Part shown: piece by piece, positions 7,487 to 16,701 of the stretch
Position numbering within the stretch: the first letter of the stretch is position 1
Layout of the letters: the number at the start of each line of letters is the position of its first letter
Origin: Eubacterium sp.
GTDB taxonomy: Bacteria > Bacillota > Clostridia > Oscillospirales > Ruminococcaceae
DNA: 46,358 nucleotides
Direction of reading: 5' to 3'
Assembly (NCBI GenBank): GCA_022511265.1
Contig: JAFLRX010000006.1
Coordinates: forward strand, 1 to 46,358
The notes under the pieces: model-generated
What the model was told of the DNA's origin: nothing
Database searches by the model: none
What the model saw: the letters and a program-made list of their open reading frames with translations, nothing else
Program-made: the position numbers and the translations under genes

Positions 7487-9742
7487 GTGGTTTTATCTAA
7501 GGCATTACAAACTATAGATAGTTATACTTTTTATGGCTGTGAAAAGCTTAAAACTATCACTATTCCGGAAGGTGTAACTGCAATTTATGAAAGAGCATTT
7601 GAAAACTGTACCTCACTGGTTGAAATTGATCTTCCTGATACTCTTACTCATATAAACAACAGGGTTTTTAGAAATTGCGATTCGCTTGAAAACATTGTTA
7701 TACCGGAAAAAACTGATACTATAGGATATGAGGCTTTCTATGACTGCGATTCTCTTAAAACAGTCGTCCTTCCTGATTCCCTTGGAAGCATTGAAAGTTC
7801 AACATTTTACAGCTGTGACTCTCTTGAAAGTGTAGATTTAGGCAACGGTATTAAGAATATAGCCTATGACGCATTCCGCCTTTGTCCGGCACTTACCGAA
7901 ATAGTTCTACCCAAGAGCCTTGAGAAAATAGGGACTAACGCCTTTGCTGAGTGCACAAAACTCACGAAAGTAACAATCTACCCCAACACCACGGAAATAC
8001 CAAACAACGCTTTCTCTTATCCTGCAAGGACTACCGTGTACGGTTACAAAGGCACCTATGCTGATGAATACGCAAATTCAAGAGGTATGACCTTTGTGCC
8101 GCTTGATAAAATCACTGCTGATAAGATAACATTTGATATCAGCGAACAGGAATACACCGGCAAGCAGATAAAACCTGATGTCATCCTGACCGATGACGGA
8201 TATAAACTGAAAAAAGGCGTTGATTACGCAATAATGTCCTATGGCAACAACACCGAGGTCGGCAAAGGAACTGTAAAGATAAATCTTATTGGTGCTATGT
8301 ACGAAGGTGCAATTGAAGCTGTCTTTGAAATCGTTCCTGCAAACATTGCTAATGCCAATTGCTATTCGGACGGAAGCGTTTACTATAACGGCTCATATCT
8401 CGAAGAGGGCAAGGATTATACTGTTTCGTACAGATATAACCTTGACTCGGAGGGTTATGATGTAGTATTTAACGGTATCGGCAACTTTACCGGAACGGCA
8501 ACGGTAACAGGGGAGGACGCAAAACCGCTTCTTTCATATCGTACAGGTTGGGAGGACGAAGACGCCCTCAACATGAATTGGGACCTTGACTTCTCACTAG
8601 CTGACGATGATGTATGGCATTCAGTTGACAGAGTAGAGGCTGTAGTGTACACAAACGGCAGTATATCAGCCGGACTGGGCGCACAGACTGTAAATTCTGA
8701 CTGGGTACAGGTGTACAATAAATCAGTTTACGGTTATCAGACTATTGTAATTGATGATATGGGTGGTCTGAAAACCGGCGTAGATGAAAACGGAGAAAAC
8801 CAAGCAGTTCTGAATTTCGGCTTATGGTGGATGGATTCCTATACATCTGCGTCGCTGATATCTGTTACGCTGTATGACAAAAACGGCAATGTAATAATGG
8901 AATTCCCGCAATCGGAGAATTTCCTCATATATGAGTTGAACGATGATGGTACGGCTAATATTATTGATGCGGATGTTATCGGATCGGAAATTGTTATACC
9001 CGATGAGATTAACGGACATGAAATCACATCTATAGCTGATAACGCATTCGCGGATAATGCAGGGCTTACTGATATTACTATCCCCGGCAGCGTTGATTCT
9101 ATAGGTGATAATGCGTTCGCCGGTTGCTCGGATGAACTTACTATCCATGGATATATCGGCTCTTACGTTGAAGAGTATGCGGCAGAAAATAATATCAATT
9201 TTGCTCCGATAGTGGACATCGTTGATAAAAATACCGGAATAGGTATAAGCGATCCCGATAATTCAGTTCCCGATGATGCTGTGCTTGTTGTTGAAGAAAC
9301 CGAAACCAATGATAAGCGTGCTGTTTACGAGATAACCCTTATAGATTCCTACGGTGATGCTGTACAGCCGGACGGCGAGGTCACCGTTCTTATCCTCATT
9401 CCCGAGGCTTGGAAAACTGCTGAAGAAATATATGTATATTACCGCGATGAAAGCGGTAATCTTACCGATATGAACGCTTACATTTACGGTGATTACATTG
9501 TGTTTAACACCACGCATTTCAGCGAATATGTAGTGTCTGTTGAGGAACAAACTGAGTTTGATGTTCTTATCGGTGACGTCAACGGAGACGGCGTGATCGA
9601 TCCTCTTGATAATATCGCGCTTGCTATGTGGCTTGCAGGTTGGGACGGCGAAATAAACGAAGCTGCTGCCGACATAAACGGCGACGGTACTATCGACCCG
9701 CTTGACAACATCGCGCTTGCCATGCAACTTGCCGGATGGTAA
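7487..9742 (+). CDS. C-terminal part of the same LRR protein, with dockerin (disconnected by TGA at 7469)
   Basis: In the same frame as the preceding gene; together they would encode 2019 aa. GTG 7487 is the first possible start but has no ribosome site, so this part is probably not made independently. It carries further LRR_5 repeats to about nt 8060, an Ig-like/beta module (~8100-8340), a second beta domain, one more LRR pair (~8990-9150), and a C-terminal type I dockerin from ~9568. The dockerin has two DVNGDG/DINGDG calcium loops, each followed by DPLDNIALAM and then xLAGW. Dockerins bind cohesins, and a cohesin protein ends this operon at 16702. Either this is a broken allele, or a sequencing error, or the stop is bypassed. 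Confidence 0.75.
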   Translation: MVLSKALQTIDSYTFYGCEKLKTITIPEGVTAIYERAFENCTSLVEIDLPDTLTHINNRVFRNCDSLENIVIPEKTDTIGYEAFYDCDSLKTVVLPDSLGSIESSTFYSCDSLESVDLGNGIKNIAYDAFRLCPALTEIVLPKSLEKIGTNAFAECTKLTKVTIYPNTTEIPNNAFSYPARTTVYGYKGTYADEYANSRGMTFVPLDKITADKITFDISEQEYTGKQIKPDVILTDDGYKLKKGVDYAIMSYGNNTEVGKGTVKINLIGAMYEGAIEAVFEIVPANIANANCYSDGSVYYNGSYLEEGKDYTVSYRYNLDSEGYDVVFNGIGNFTGTATVTGEDAKPLLSYRTGWEDEDALNMNWDLDFSLADDDVWHSVDRVEAVVYTNGSISAGLGAQTVNSDWVQVYNKSVYGYQTIVIDDMGGLKTGVDENGENQAVLNFGLWWMDSYTSASLISVTLYDKNGNVIMEFPQSENFLIYELNDDGTANIIDADVIGSEIVIPDEINGHEITSIADNAFADNAGLTDITIPGSVDSIGDNAFAGCSDELTIHGYIGSYVEEYAAENNINFAPIVDIVDKNTGIGISDPDNSVPDDAVLVVEETETNDKRAVYEITLIDSYGDAVQPDGEVTVLILIPEAWKTAEEIYVYYRDESGNLTDMNAYIYGDYIVFNTTHFSEYVVSVEEQTEFDVLIGDVNGDGVIDPLDNIALAMWLAGWDGEINEAAADINGDGTIDPLDNIALAMQLAGW

Positions 9743-9780
9743 GAATAATAAATTATATAACATACTGAAAGGATATTATT

Positions 9781-10176
9781 ATGAAAATCAAGAAAATATC
9801 GGCAGATGTACTTGCCGGAATAATTACTGTTTCTTTACTGGCTGCCGGAGCAGCACTTAACGTGTCAGCAATCTTAAGCAGCGATGCTACAGTTGGTGCG
9901 TCAACCGACCCTGTGCCCGGAGATTCGACCGAACCCGCACCGGGAGATTCGAGCAGCCATGTGCCGGGCGAAACCGAACTTCCGCCTGAGATAATTATAG
10001 GCGACGTAAATGGTGACGGTAATGTTGACCCTCTCGACAATATCGCATTGTCTATGTGGCTTGCGGGTTGGGATGAGAATATAATCGAGGAAGCCGCCGA
10101 CATAAACGGTGACGGATCGGTTGATCCGCTTGATAACATCGCTCTTGCTAGGAAGCTGGCCGGATGGGAAGATTAA
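9781..10176 (+). CDS. Dockerin-only secreted miniprotein
   Basis: A 131-aa protein, 38 nt after the LRR gene, with ribosome site GAAAGGA. It consists of a signal peptide (residues 1-29), a Pro/Ser/Thr/Glu linker with repeated PGDS units (~38-62), and one complete type I dockerin with two calcium loops (DVNGDGNVDPLDNIAL and DINGDGSVDPLDNIAL). No catalytic or binding module is present. The dockerin is almost identical to those at the ends of the neighbouring large proteins. It may cap or compete for cohesin sites, or it may be a remnant of a larger protein that lost its cargo. The intact signal peptide, linker and frame suggest that it is expressed. The role is inference. Confidence 0.8.
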   Translation: MKIKKISADVLAGIITVSLLAAGAALNVSAILSSDATVGASTDPVPGDSTEPAPGDSSSHVPGETELPPEIIIGDVNGDGNVDPLDNIALSMWLAGWDENIIEEAADINGDGSVDPLDNIALARKLAGWED

Positions 10177-10208
10177 GTTTTTAACGATTGTATTGAAAGG
10201 GAAAAACT

Positions 10209-12671
10209 ATGAAATTAAAGAGAACAACATCTGGACTGCTTGCCGGTGTAATGACGCTGACAACGATATTCTCATCGTTTGCCGCCGAGGCTAAAAGCAT
10301 TAATTCTATTCCGACCGCCTTAGAAACTGGAATCGTTGAAGAATCTGTTGCAACCGGCGTATCAGGAGACTATGAATATGATTTTCTTAATGATGGGACT
10401 ATTGAGATAACATGGTATAGTGGTGACGAAACCGAACTAGTCATTCCGTCGGAGATAGATGGGTATAAGGTGACAAGCATAGGGGACTTCGCTTTTGAGT
10501 ATTGTGCAGGTTTTACTTTAATATCAATACCGGACAGTATAACGAGTATAGGAAATTATGCTTTTGCTGGTTGTTACAACCTTGCATCAATAATAATGCC
10601 TAACAGTGTGATTAGTATAGGCGATTTTGCTTTTGTTGGTTGTTCTAATCTTACATCAATTATAATACCCAACAGTGTGACGAGTATTGGTGAGTTTGCT
10701 TTTTGCAATTGCTCCAGCCTTACCTCAATAATAATACCCGGCAGTGTAACAAGTATAAGCGAGTCAATCTTTGCTGGTTGTTTCGGCCTTACCTATATAA
10801 CAATAAATGACAGTGTTACCAGTATAGGATATGATGCGTTTTATCAATGTTTTGATCTTACTGATGTTTACTACACCGGAACACAAGAACAATGGAATGA
10901 AATTGATATAAATATAGATGACTATGGGAATGATGCTTTATTAAACGCCACCATCCACTACCACGGAGAATATACAATCAAAAACGAGATAGAGCCCACA
11001 TGTACAGAAGAAGGCTCTTGTGAAAAAGTATACTACTGTGAAATATGTGATGAAGAGCTCGGACGAGAGACCGTTACGATTGATGCTCTCGGTCACGACT
11101 GGGGCGAATGGGGTATAATCAGCGAGGCGACCGAGACTGAGCCAGGAGAAAGACAGCATACCTGCAAACGCTGCGGTGAAATAGAGAAAAAAATTACACG
11201 ACTGCGCGAAATTCCTGTTGATCAGAGTAAAGTGCTTTACGGCGAACTCGAAGGAGACGGAAATCTACGTATTGAAATATATAATTATTACGGAGATACG
11301 GGCAATCCTGAAGTATCCCCTATTGTTCCCGCTAATATCATAGACGCATATTCTGTTTCGGTTACTTTTACTATCACAGGTCTTAATGATTTGCTGGATA
11401 CTGTTGATTATTCCGCTGCTATGATTTTCGCTGACAAGAGCTGGTACGCGATGGATATGAGAAACACCATCATTCCTATAATCATCAGCGATGGTACATA
11501 TACAATTACCAGCAACTTTGAGCCTTGGGTAGATGAAGATACCGGCGATCCCTTTCTGCCTATTGCTAACGGAGTGACTTGTCTGGTGGTAGAAATTATC
11601 GGACTAGCTGACGATTTAAGCAACAGCGATTTTAGTAAGTTTATCATTTCTGATGTTAAAGTAGTGATAGAGACTTCGTATGATGGGGAATTTGTTGGCA
11701 ATGACCATGAGTCGGAATATATTTCGCACGCTCATATCGCATCAGAAACAGTTCGTGAGAATGGATATGATGCAACATGCACTGGATACGGTTCATATTA
11801 CTTAATAACACGTTGCGAATTGTGTGATAAAATAATTCGTAGAAAGACAGTAACTAAACCCGCCCTCGGTCACGACTGGGGCGAATGGAATATAATCAGC
11901 GAGGCGACCGAGACTGAGTCAGGAGAACGACAGCATATCTGCAAGCGCTGTGACAAGATAGAGAAAATTATTACTCCCCCTACCTCACTGGAGACGACAG
12001 AAGTACCGCTCGATAATGCCGGAATGACTGTTGACGATGGCGGACTTCGTGTTAATATTGTTCATCCTTGGGCAAGTTCGGATGATTGGGATACTTTCAA
12101 TATTATTGATTCTGTCAAGTTTGAAGGTACTCAGACAATATCCTTTAAATTTACCGTAGAGGGTTACGAAGAATACGGAAAGCCATTTAACGCTTGGCTT
12201 ATATTTGCTACTAACACTTGGGATGATGAAAGCAATCTTTACTATTGGGGCGCAGGCGATTCCTTCGGTGTTCATCAGACGCCTGTTGCTATCCGCGGAA
12301 ATGGTGAATATGTGATTACTCTTACTACCGATCGTCCGATAGTAGTTGAGGATAACTTTTTCATTGCTTTGCAAACGGACATCATACCGGATTACGATGA
12401 AAAATATGAGTTAATTAATATTCCGCAGCTTTCTCTTGCGCAGGCTGCCAGAGACGGAGCGCTTATCGCCGACAGCCAAAGCAATATCCTCATCGGCGAT
12501 GTAAACAACGACGGGGCTGTTGACCCGCTCGACAATATTGCCCTTGCTATGTGGCTTGCAGGTTGGGAAGGCGATATAAACGAGGCTGCTGCTGACATAA
12601 ACGGCGATGGTACCATCGACCCGCTTGACAATGTCGAGCTTGCAATGAAACTGGCAGGTTGGGACGGCTGA
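10209..12671 (+). CDS. Secreted LRR_5/CxxC-repeat protein with C-terminal dockerin
   Basis: An 820-aa protein with ribosome site GAAAGGGAAAAACT. It has a signal peptide (1-27), then about six BspA-type LRR_5 repeats (~residues 75-240; IPNSVTSIGEFAFCNCSSL type). Two copies of a cysteine unit follow (CTEEGSCEKVYYCEICDEEL then LGHDWGEW...CKRCGEIEKK, ~260-335 and ~515-590), each before a beta-sandwich-like domain of unknown type. The C-terminus is a dockerin (DVNNDGAVDPLDNIAL and DINGDGTIDPLDN). The LGHDWGEW/CxxC unit is the same module that is repeated seven times in the cohesin protein at 16702. It is probably displayed on the cell by dockerin-cohesin binding. The ligand is unknown. Confidence 0.85.
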   Translation: MKLKRTTSGLLAGVMTLTTIFSSFAAEAKSINSIPTALETGIVEESVATGVSGDYEYDFLNDGTIEITWYSGDETELVIPSEIDGYKVTSIGDFAFEYCAGFTLISIPDSITSIGNYAFAGCYNLASIIMPNSVISIGDFAFVGCSNLTSIIIPNSVTSIGEFAFCNCSSLTSIIIPGSVTSISESIFAGCFGLTYITINDSVTSIGYDAFYQCFDLTDVYYTGTQEQWNEIDINIDDYGNDALLNATIHYHGEYTIKNEIEPTCTEEGSCEKVYYCEICDEELGRETVTIDALGHDWGEWGIISEATETEPGERQHTCKRCGEIEKKITRLREIPVDQSKVLYGELEGDGNLRIEIYNYYGDTGNPEVSPIVPANIIDAYSVSVTFTITGLNDLLDTVDYSAAMIFADKSWYAMDMRNTIIPIIISDGTYTITSNFEPWVDEDTGDPFLPIANGVTCLVVEIIGLADDLSNSDFSKFIISDVKVVIETSYDGEFVGNDHESEYISHAHIASETVRENGYDATCTGYGSYYLITRCELCDKIIRRKTVTKPALGHDWGEWNIISEATETESGERQHICKRCDKIEKIITPPTSLETTEVPLDNAGMTVDDGGLRVNIVHPWASSDDWDTFNIIDSVKFEGTQTISFKFTVEGYEEYGKPFNAWLIFATNTWDDESNLYYWGAGDSFGVHQTPVAIRGNGEYVITLTTDRPIVVEDNFFIALQTDIIPDYDEKYELINIPQLSLAQAARDGALIADSQSNILIGDVNNDGAVDPLDNIALAMWLAGWEGDINEAAADINGDGTIDPLDNVELAMKLAGWDG

Positions 12672-12702
12672 TATTTAACTGCTTACACCGAAAGGAAAAA
12701 CT

Positions 12703-15700
12703 ATGAAAATAAAGGAAACAGCAAAAAGGCTTCTTGCCGGGGTAATGGCATTGACGATGATGCTGACGACATCGGTGTCGTTTACTACCTATGGCGAAAG
12801 TGCGTATGATGATTATTCAGGCGGTAACGCTGCTGTAAGCAGCGACTTGGATGTGTCAGGCAACGGCTCTCTCGGTAACATGATCGCCGATGAGTTGCTT
12901 GAGAAGAACGACGAACAGCAGGAAAACAACGGCTGTAATGTGTTTTCCGTTGAGGTGGAAGGCACTACCGCTTACGTTTCCTACGAGACAACTCAAGATT
13001 GCACGCTGACGGTAGGTATATATGACAATGAGGGTGAAGAGTTGCTTGCGGTCGGCACGGCTCAGGTTTCCGCAGAGGAGACCGACGCGGAGGTAGAAAT
13101 CGTCACCGACAACATGCCGGAATATTTCTACATAAGAGCATATCTTGTGAAAAGCGACACACTGCGCCCGCTCTGTACCGAGTATGATTCACCTATGTAT
13201 ACTAAGGATATGCAGGAATTCCTTGGAAAAACTACCGAAGATTTTGACGAGGAAAGAGTCCTGAACTTTGACGAGGACGAGGATACAAACTTTGCGGTAT
13301 TCAGCGAGGAAACCGTGCTTATCCATGACGGTGCGACAAACGTTGTTATCTCAGCAGATGAGGAAAAGCAGGAATATGTTTTCGGTAATGTGGATGAAAA
13401 GATAACCTCGCTACGCAAGGGTGATATTTTTGCGCACGAAAACAACGGCGAGCTGCTGATAGTAAAGGTTGGCAGTATCACCGTCAACGGCACGCAAGCC
13501 ACCGTCAACGGCGATGATGTTGAGCTGGAAGAGGTCTTTGAGCATTTAAGGATAGACGGCGAAGCACCCACCGAGAGTGCTGTTGTCGATACCTCCGACC
13601 TTGAGGACGGGGTTACATATTTGGGATGTGTTGAGGACGGAAACGACAGCGAGATTGCGACTTATGCGGTTGACGAGGAGGGGAAATCCGGTTTTTCTTT
13701 AAAATTTGAAATTAAAGACGACGAAAAAAACGAGAACGACCCAAGTAATACAAGCTTTAGTTTTTCAGCCTCGTTAACTATAAAAATAGAGGCTTCAGCA
13801 AAACTTTATATATCTTTATTTGAAACAAATATTCAAGTAAAATTGGATTATTCTAATAAAGTAGAAGTGAAATTTGAAGGAAATTCAAAAGATACATATC
13901 CTCTTGCATCTTTAAGGATAGACGTTGTTCCCGGAATAGTTGCTATAGAACTTACACCGTCCTTTGTATTTGAATTTAGCGGCACCGCTAGCCTTAATGG
14001 TACGCTTAAAGGATCAGTAGGGTTTAAAGCTTCAACACAAACCGGTGCGCAAAGCCTCACAACCACTCCATCGTTTACAGTTAGCGGTGAACTGCAAGTG
14101 ACCTTATTTGTTGGGCTTTCTCTTGAACCTAAATTAATAGTAGTTCACGAAAAAGTTGCTAATGCATCATTAACTGCAAAGGTTGGAGCTGAGGTAAAAG
14201 CAGTTTTTTCAAGTGTGACCACAGCAGTACAAAATGATACCATCCACGACTGTGTAAAATGTATTGACGGAAAAGTAAACGCAAAATTCCAAGTAAAAGC
14301 AAAAGTGAAATTGCTTGATGCGGATTGGTTGAGTTTTGATATTAATATTCTGGAAACAACTGTCAAGCTTTTCAACTTTTATTATTCTCTTACATTTAAC
14401 GAGCGAGGATTTACAGAATGTCCTCATATACGTTATTTGCACGAAATAAAGATACACAATTTGAATTCAGAACCTATAAGCGGTGCGAAAATAATCATAA
14501 ATGATAATGAAGAAGTTTTAACCACCAATGAAGATGGCGTTGCTAAAGTATATCTGCCTCTGGGTTTCTATGATATAGAGGTTTCTGCAAATGGATATGT
14601 CACCAAAAAAACAAGCATAGGTATAGTAAAAAATATAAGCTTTATGCGCTCGTCTATTGTGAAACTGCTTACACCTGAGCAGGATAACGAAGCTCAAAAA
14701 CTGGTAGATCAAATGCTTGATTCTTTTGGTTTTGCCCGTGATGGCTCGTCTAATCCTGAGGATGTGGATTATGAGAAATGGGATAGTGAGAATAACCCTG
14801 GGGAAGATATTCCAGAGGAAATTGAAGGTGTAAAGGTCAAGCAGGTTAGTCTTGGAGAGACCCACAGCGCTGCAATAACAACAGACGGCAGTCTTTATAT
14901 GTGGGGAGATAATTATCACGGTCAGCTTGGAAATGGAACTAATGAAGACAGTTCTGTTCCTATAAAAATTATGGATAATGTTGCATTTGTAAGTCTGGGG
15001 TATTATCACAGTGCTGCAATAACAACAGACGGCAGTCTTTATATGTGGGGTTATAATTATTCAGGTCAGTTAGGAAATGGCACAACAGAAGACTGTTATA
15101 CCCCTATAAAAATTATGGATAATGTCGCATCTGTCAGTCTTGGAGACGAACATAGTGCAGTAATAACAATAGATGGAAGTCTTTATACATGTGGACAGAA
15201 TCTAGGAGGTGCTCTTGGAAACGGAACAATAGAAGGCAGTTATATTCCCATAAAAATCATGGATGATGTTACAACTGTCAGCCTTGGTGAAAATTATAGC
15301 TCAGCAATAACAACAGACGGAAGCCTTTATATGTGGGGAGTTAATTGGTACGGTCAGCTTGGAAACGGCACAACAGAAGACGGTTATATTCCTGCAAAAA
15401 TAATGGACAATGTTACAGCAGTAAGTCTTAAATACGAAAGCGGTGCAGCGATAACAACAGACGGAAGTCTTTATATGTGGGGACAAAATGATTATGGTCA
15501 GCTTGGAAACGGTAAAAGCGGAGGAAACTATTTTGAATATGACGAAAGCATTGACAGTTATACTCCTATTAAAATCATGGACAATGTTGTGTCTGTAAGT
15601 CTTGGGAATGCACATAGTGCAGCAATAACAACAGACGGCGATCTTTATATGTGGGGATGGAATGAAAGCGGTATGATTGGAAACGGCACAACCGAAGATA

Positions 15701-16617
15701 GTTCTACCCCTATCAAAATAATAAATAATGTTGCATCTGTCAGTCTTGGATATGTACATAGTGCGGCAATAACAACAGATGGTAGCCTTTATACTTGGGG
15801 CGATAATTATTATGGTCAGCTCGGCAATGGCAAATGTGGAGGCAATTCTTGGTACGGCGGGTTTGACGACGGCATTGACAGCTCCACTCCTATAAAAATT
15901 ACCATTCCGCCTGTGGCATCTGCTGCCAACGCAACATCTACATATTCGATGATGAAAGCTTCTCCATCCAACATCACCCAAACCTTTACCGACCTTATAC
16001 CTAACGAGATATACAACTACTATTCCGTAAAATCCCGCACGGTAAAAGACGTTCTGTCGGCGTACAACCTGCTGTACATTGGGCAGGCGGTGTCGGACGA
16101 AAAAGGCACCCTTACCGTAAGCGTCCCCGATGGGGTGGTCTTTGTAAAGGCAATGACGGAATTTACCGTACGCAATGCGGATATAACCGAGGCTACGGCG
16201 TGCGAAGAATCGGTATCCCTGACATGGAATCCTGTGGACAATGCCGATGAATATGAGGTGATTGGCATCACGAAAGACGGCATCAGCGTTCAGGTAAAGA
16301 CCTCCGATACGTCTATCGAGATAGACGGACTTACGCCTGATGAGGATTATGCTTTCGTTGTGACCTCAATCATTTACGGTGAACAATCTGTACCATATGT
16401 TAATGATTTTGTGTTAGTTCATACCGACAGTACAGAAGTGCTTATAGGCGATGTAAACAACGACGGAGTTGTCGACCCGCTCGACAATATCGCCCTTGCT
16501 ATGTGGCTTGCAGGGTGGGAAGGCGATATAAACGAGGCTGCTGCCGACATAAACGGCGACGGTGCTATCGATCCGCTTGATAATGTTGCTCTTGCTATGT
16601 GGCTTGCCGGATGGTAA
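12703..16617 (+). CDS. Secreted RCC1-repeat protein with fibronectin-like domain and dockerin
   Basis: A 1304-aa protein. It has a signal peptide (1-28), an acidic N-terminal beta region, a middle beta region (~340-590) and a carboxypeptidase-regulatory-like fold (~590-650; HNLNSEPISGAKIIINDNEE). Seven RCC1-type blades follow at nt ~14840-15900, each with SLGxxHSAAITTDGSLYMWG then GQLGNGT; seven blades would close one beta-propeller. A fibronectin type III-like domain (~1165-1245) and a dockerin (two DPLDN loops, then AMWLAGW) end the protein. RCC1 propellers usually bind proteins or ligands. No protease or glycosidase motif is seen. It lies 31 nt behind the previous gene with the same ribosome site, so the genes are probably co-transcribed. 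Confidence 0.85.
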   Translation: MKIKETAKRLLAGVMALTMMLTTSVSFTTYGESAYDDYSGGNAAVSSDLDVSGNGSLGNMIADELLEKNDEQQENNGCNVFSVEVEGTTAYVSYETTQDCTLTVGIYDNEGEELLAVGTAQVSAEETDAEVEIVTDNMPEYFYIRAYLVKSDTLRPLCTEYDSPMYTKDMQEFLGKTTEDFDEERVLNFDEDEDTNFAVFSEETVLIHDGATNVVISADEEKQEYVFGNVDEKITSLRKGDIFAHENNGELLIVKVGSITVNGTQATVNGDDVELEEVFEHLRIDGEAPTESAVVDTSDLEDGVTYLGCVEDGNDSEIATYAVDEEGKSGFSLKFEIKDDEKNENDPSNTSFSFSASLTIKIEASAKLYISLFETNIQVKLDYSNKVEVKFEGNSKDTYPLASLRIDVVPGIVAIELTPSFVFEFSGTASLNGTLKGSVGFKASTQTGAQSLTTTPSFTVSGELQVTLFVGLSLEPKLIVVHEKVANASLTAKVGAEVKAVFSSVTTAVQNDTIHDCVKCIDGKVNAKFQVKAKVKLLDADWLSFDINILETTVKLFNFYYSLTFNERGFTECPHIRYLHEIKIHNLNSEPISGAKIIINDNEEVLTTNEDGVAKVYLPLGFYDIEVSANGYVTKKTSIGIVKNISFMRSSIVKLLTPEQDNEAQKLVDQMLDSFGFARDGSSNPEDVDYEKWDSENNPGEDIPEEIEGVKVKQVSLGETHSAAITTDGSLYMWGDNYHGQLGNGTNEDSSVPIKIMDNVAFVSLGYYHSAAITTDGSLYMWGYNYSGQLGNGTTEDCYTPIKIMDNVASVSLGDEHSAVITIDGSLYTCGQNLGGALGNGTIEGSYIPIKIMDDVTTVSLGENYSSAITTDGSLYMWGVNWYGQLGNGTTEDGYIPAKIMDNVTAVSLKYESGAAITTDGSLYMWGQNDYGQLGNGKSGGNYFEYDESIDSYTPIKIMDNVVSVSLGNAHSAAITTDGDLYMWGWNESGMIGNGTTEDSSTPIKIINNVASVSLGYVHSAAITTDGSLYTWGDNYYGQLGNGKCGGNSWYGGFDDGIDSSTPIKITIPPVASAANATSTYSMMKASPSNITQTFTDLIPNEIYNYYSVKSRTVKDVLSAYNLLYIGQAVSDEKGTLTVSVPDGVVFVKAMTEFTVRNADITEATACEESVSLTWNPVDNADEYEVIGITKDGISVQVKTSDTSIEIDGLTPDEDYAFVVTSIIYGEQSVPYVNDFVLVHTDSTEVLIGDVNNDGVVDPLDNIALAMWLAGWEGDINEAAADINGDGAIDPLDNVALAMWLAGW

Positions 16618-16701
16618 GTCTAATTATCCGTCAAGGAAGTTTTAATCAGATTATTAATCCCAAAAGGGTTTAATAAAATATAAAAAAGGAGATATAAAAC
16701 C

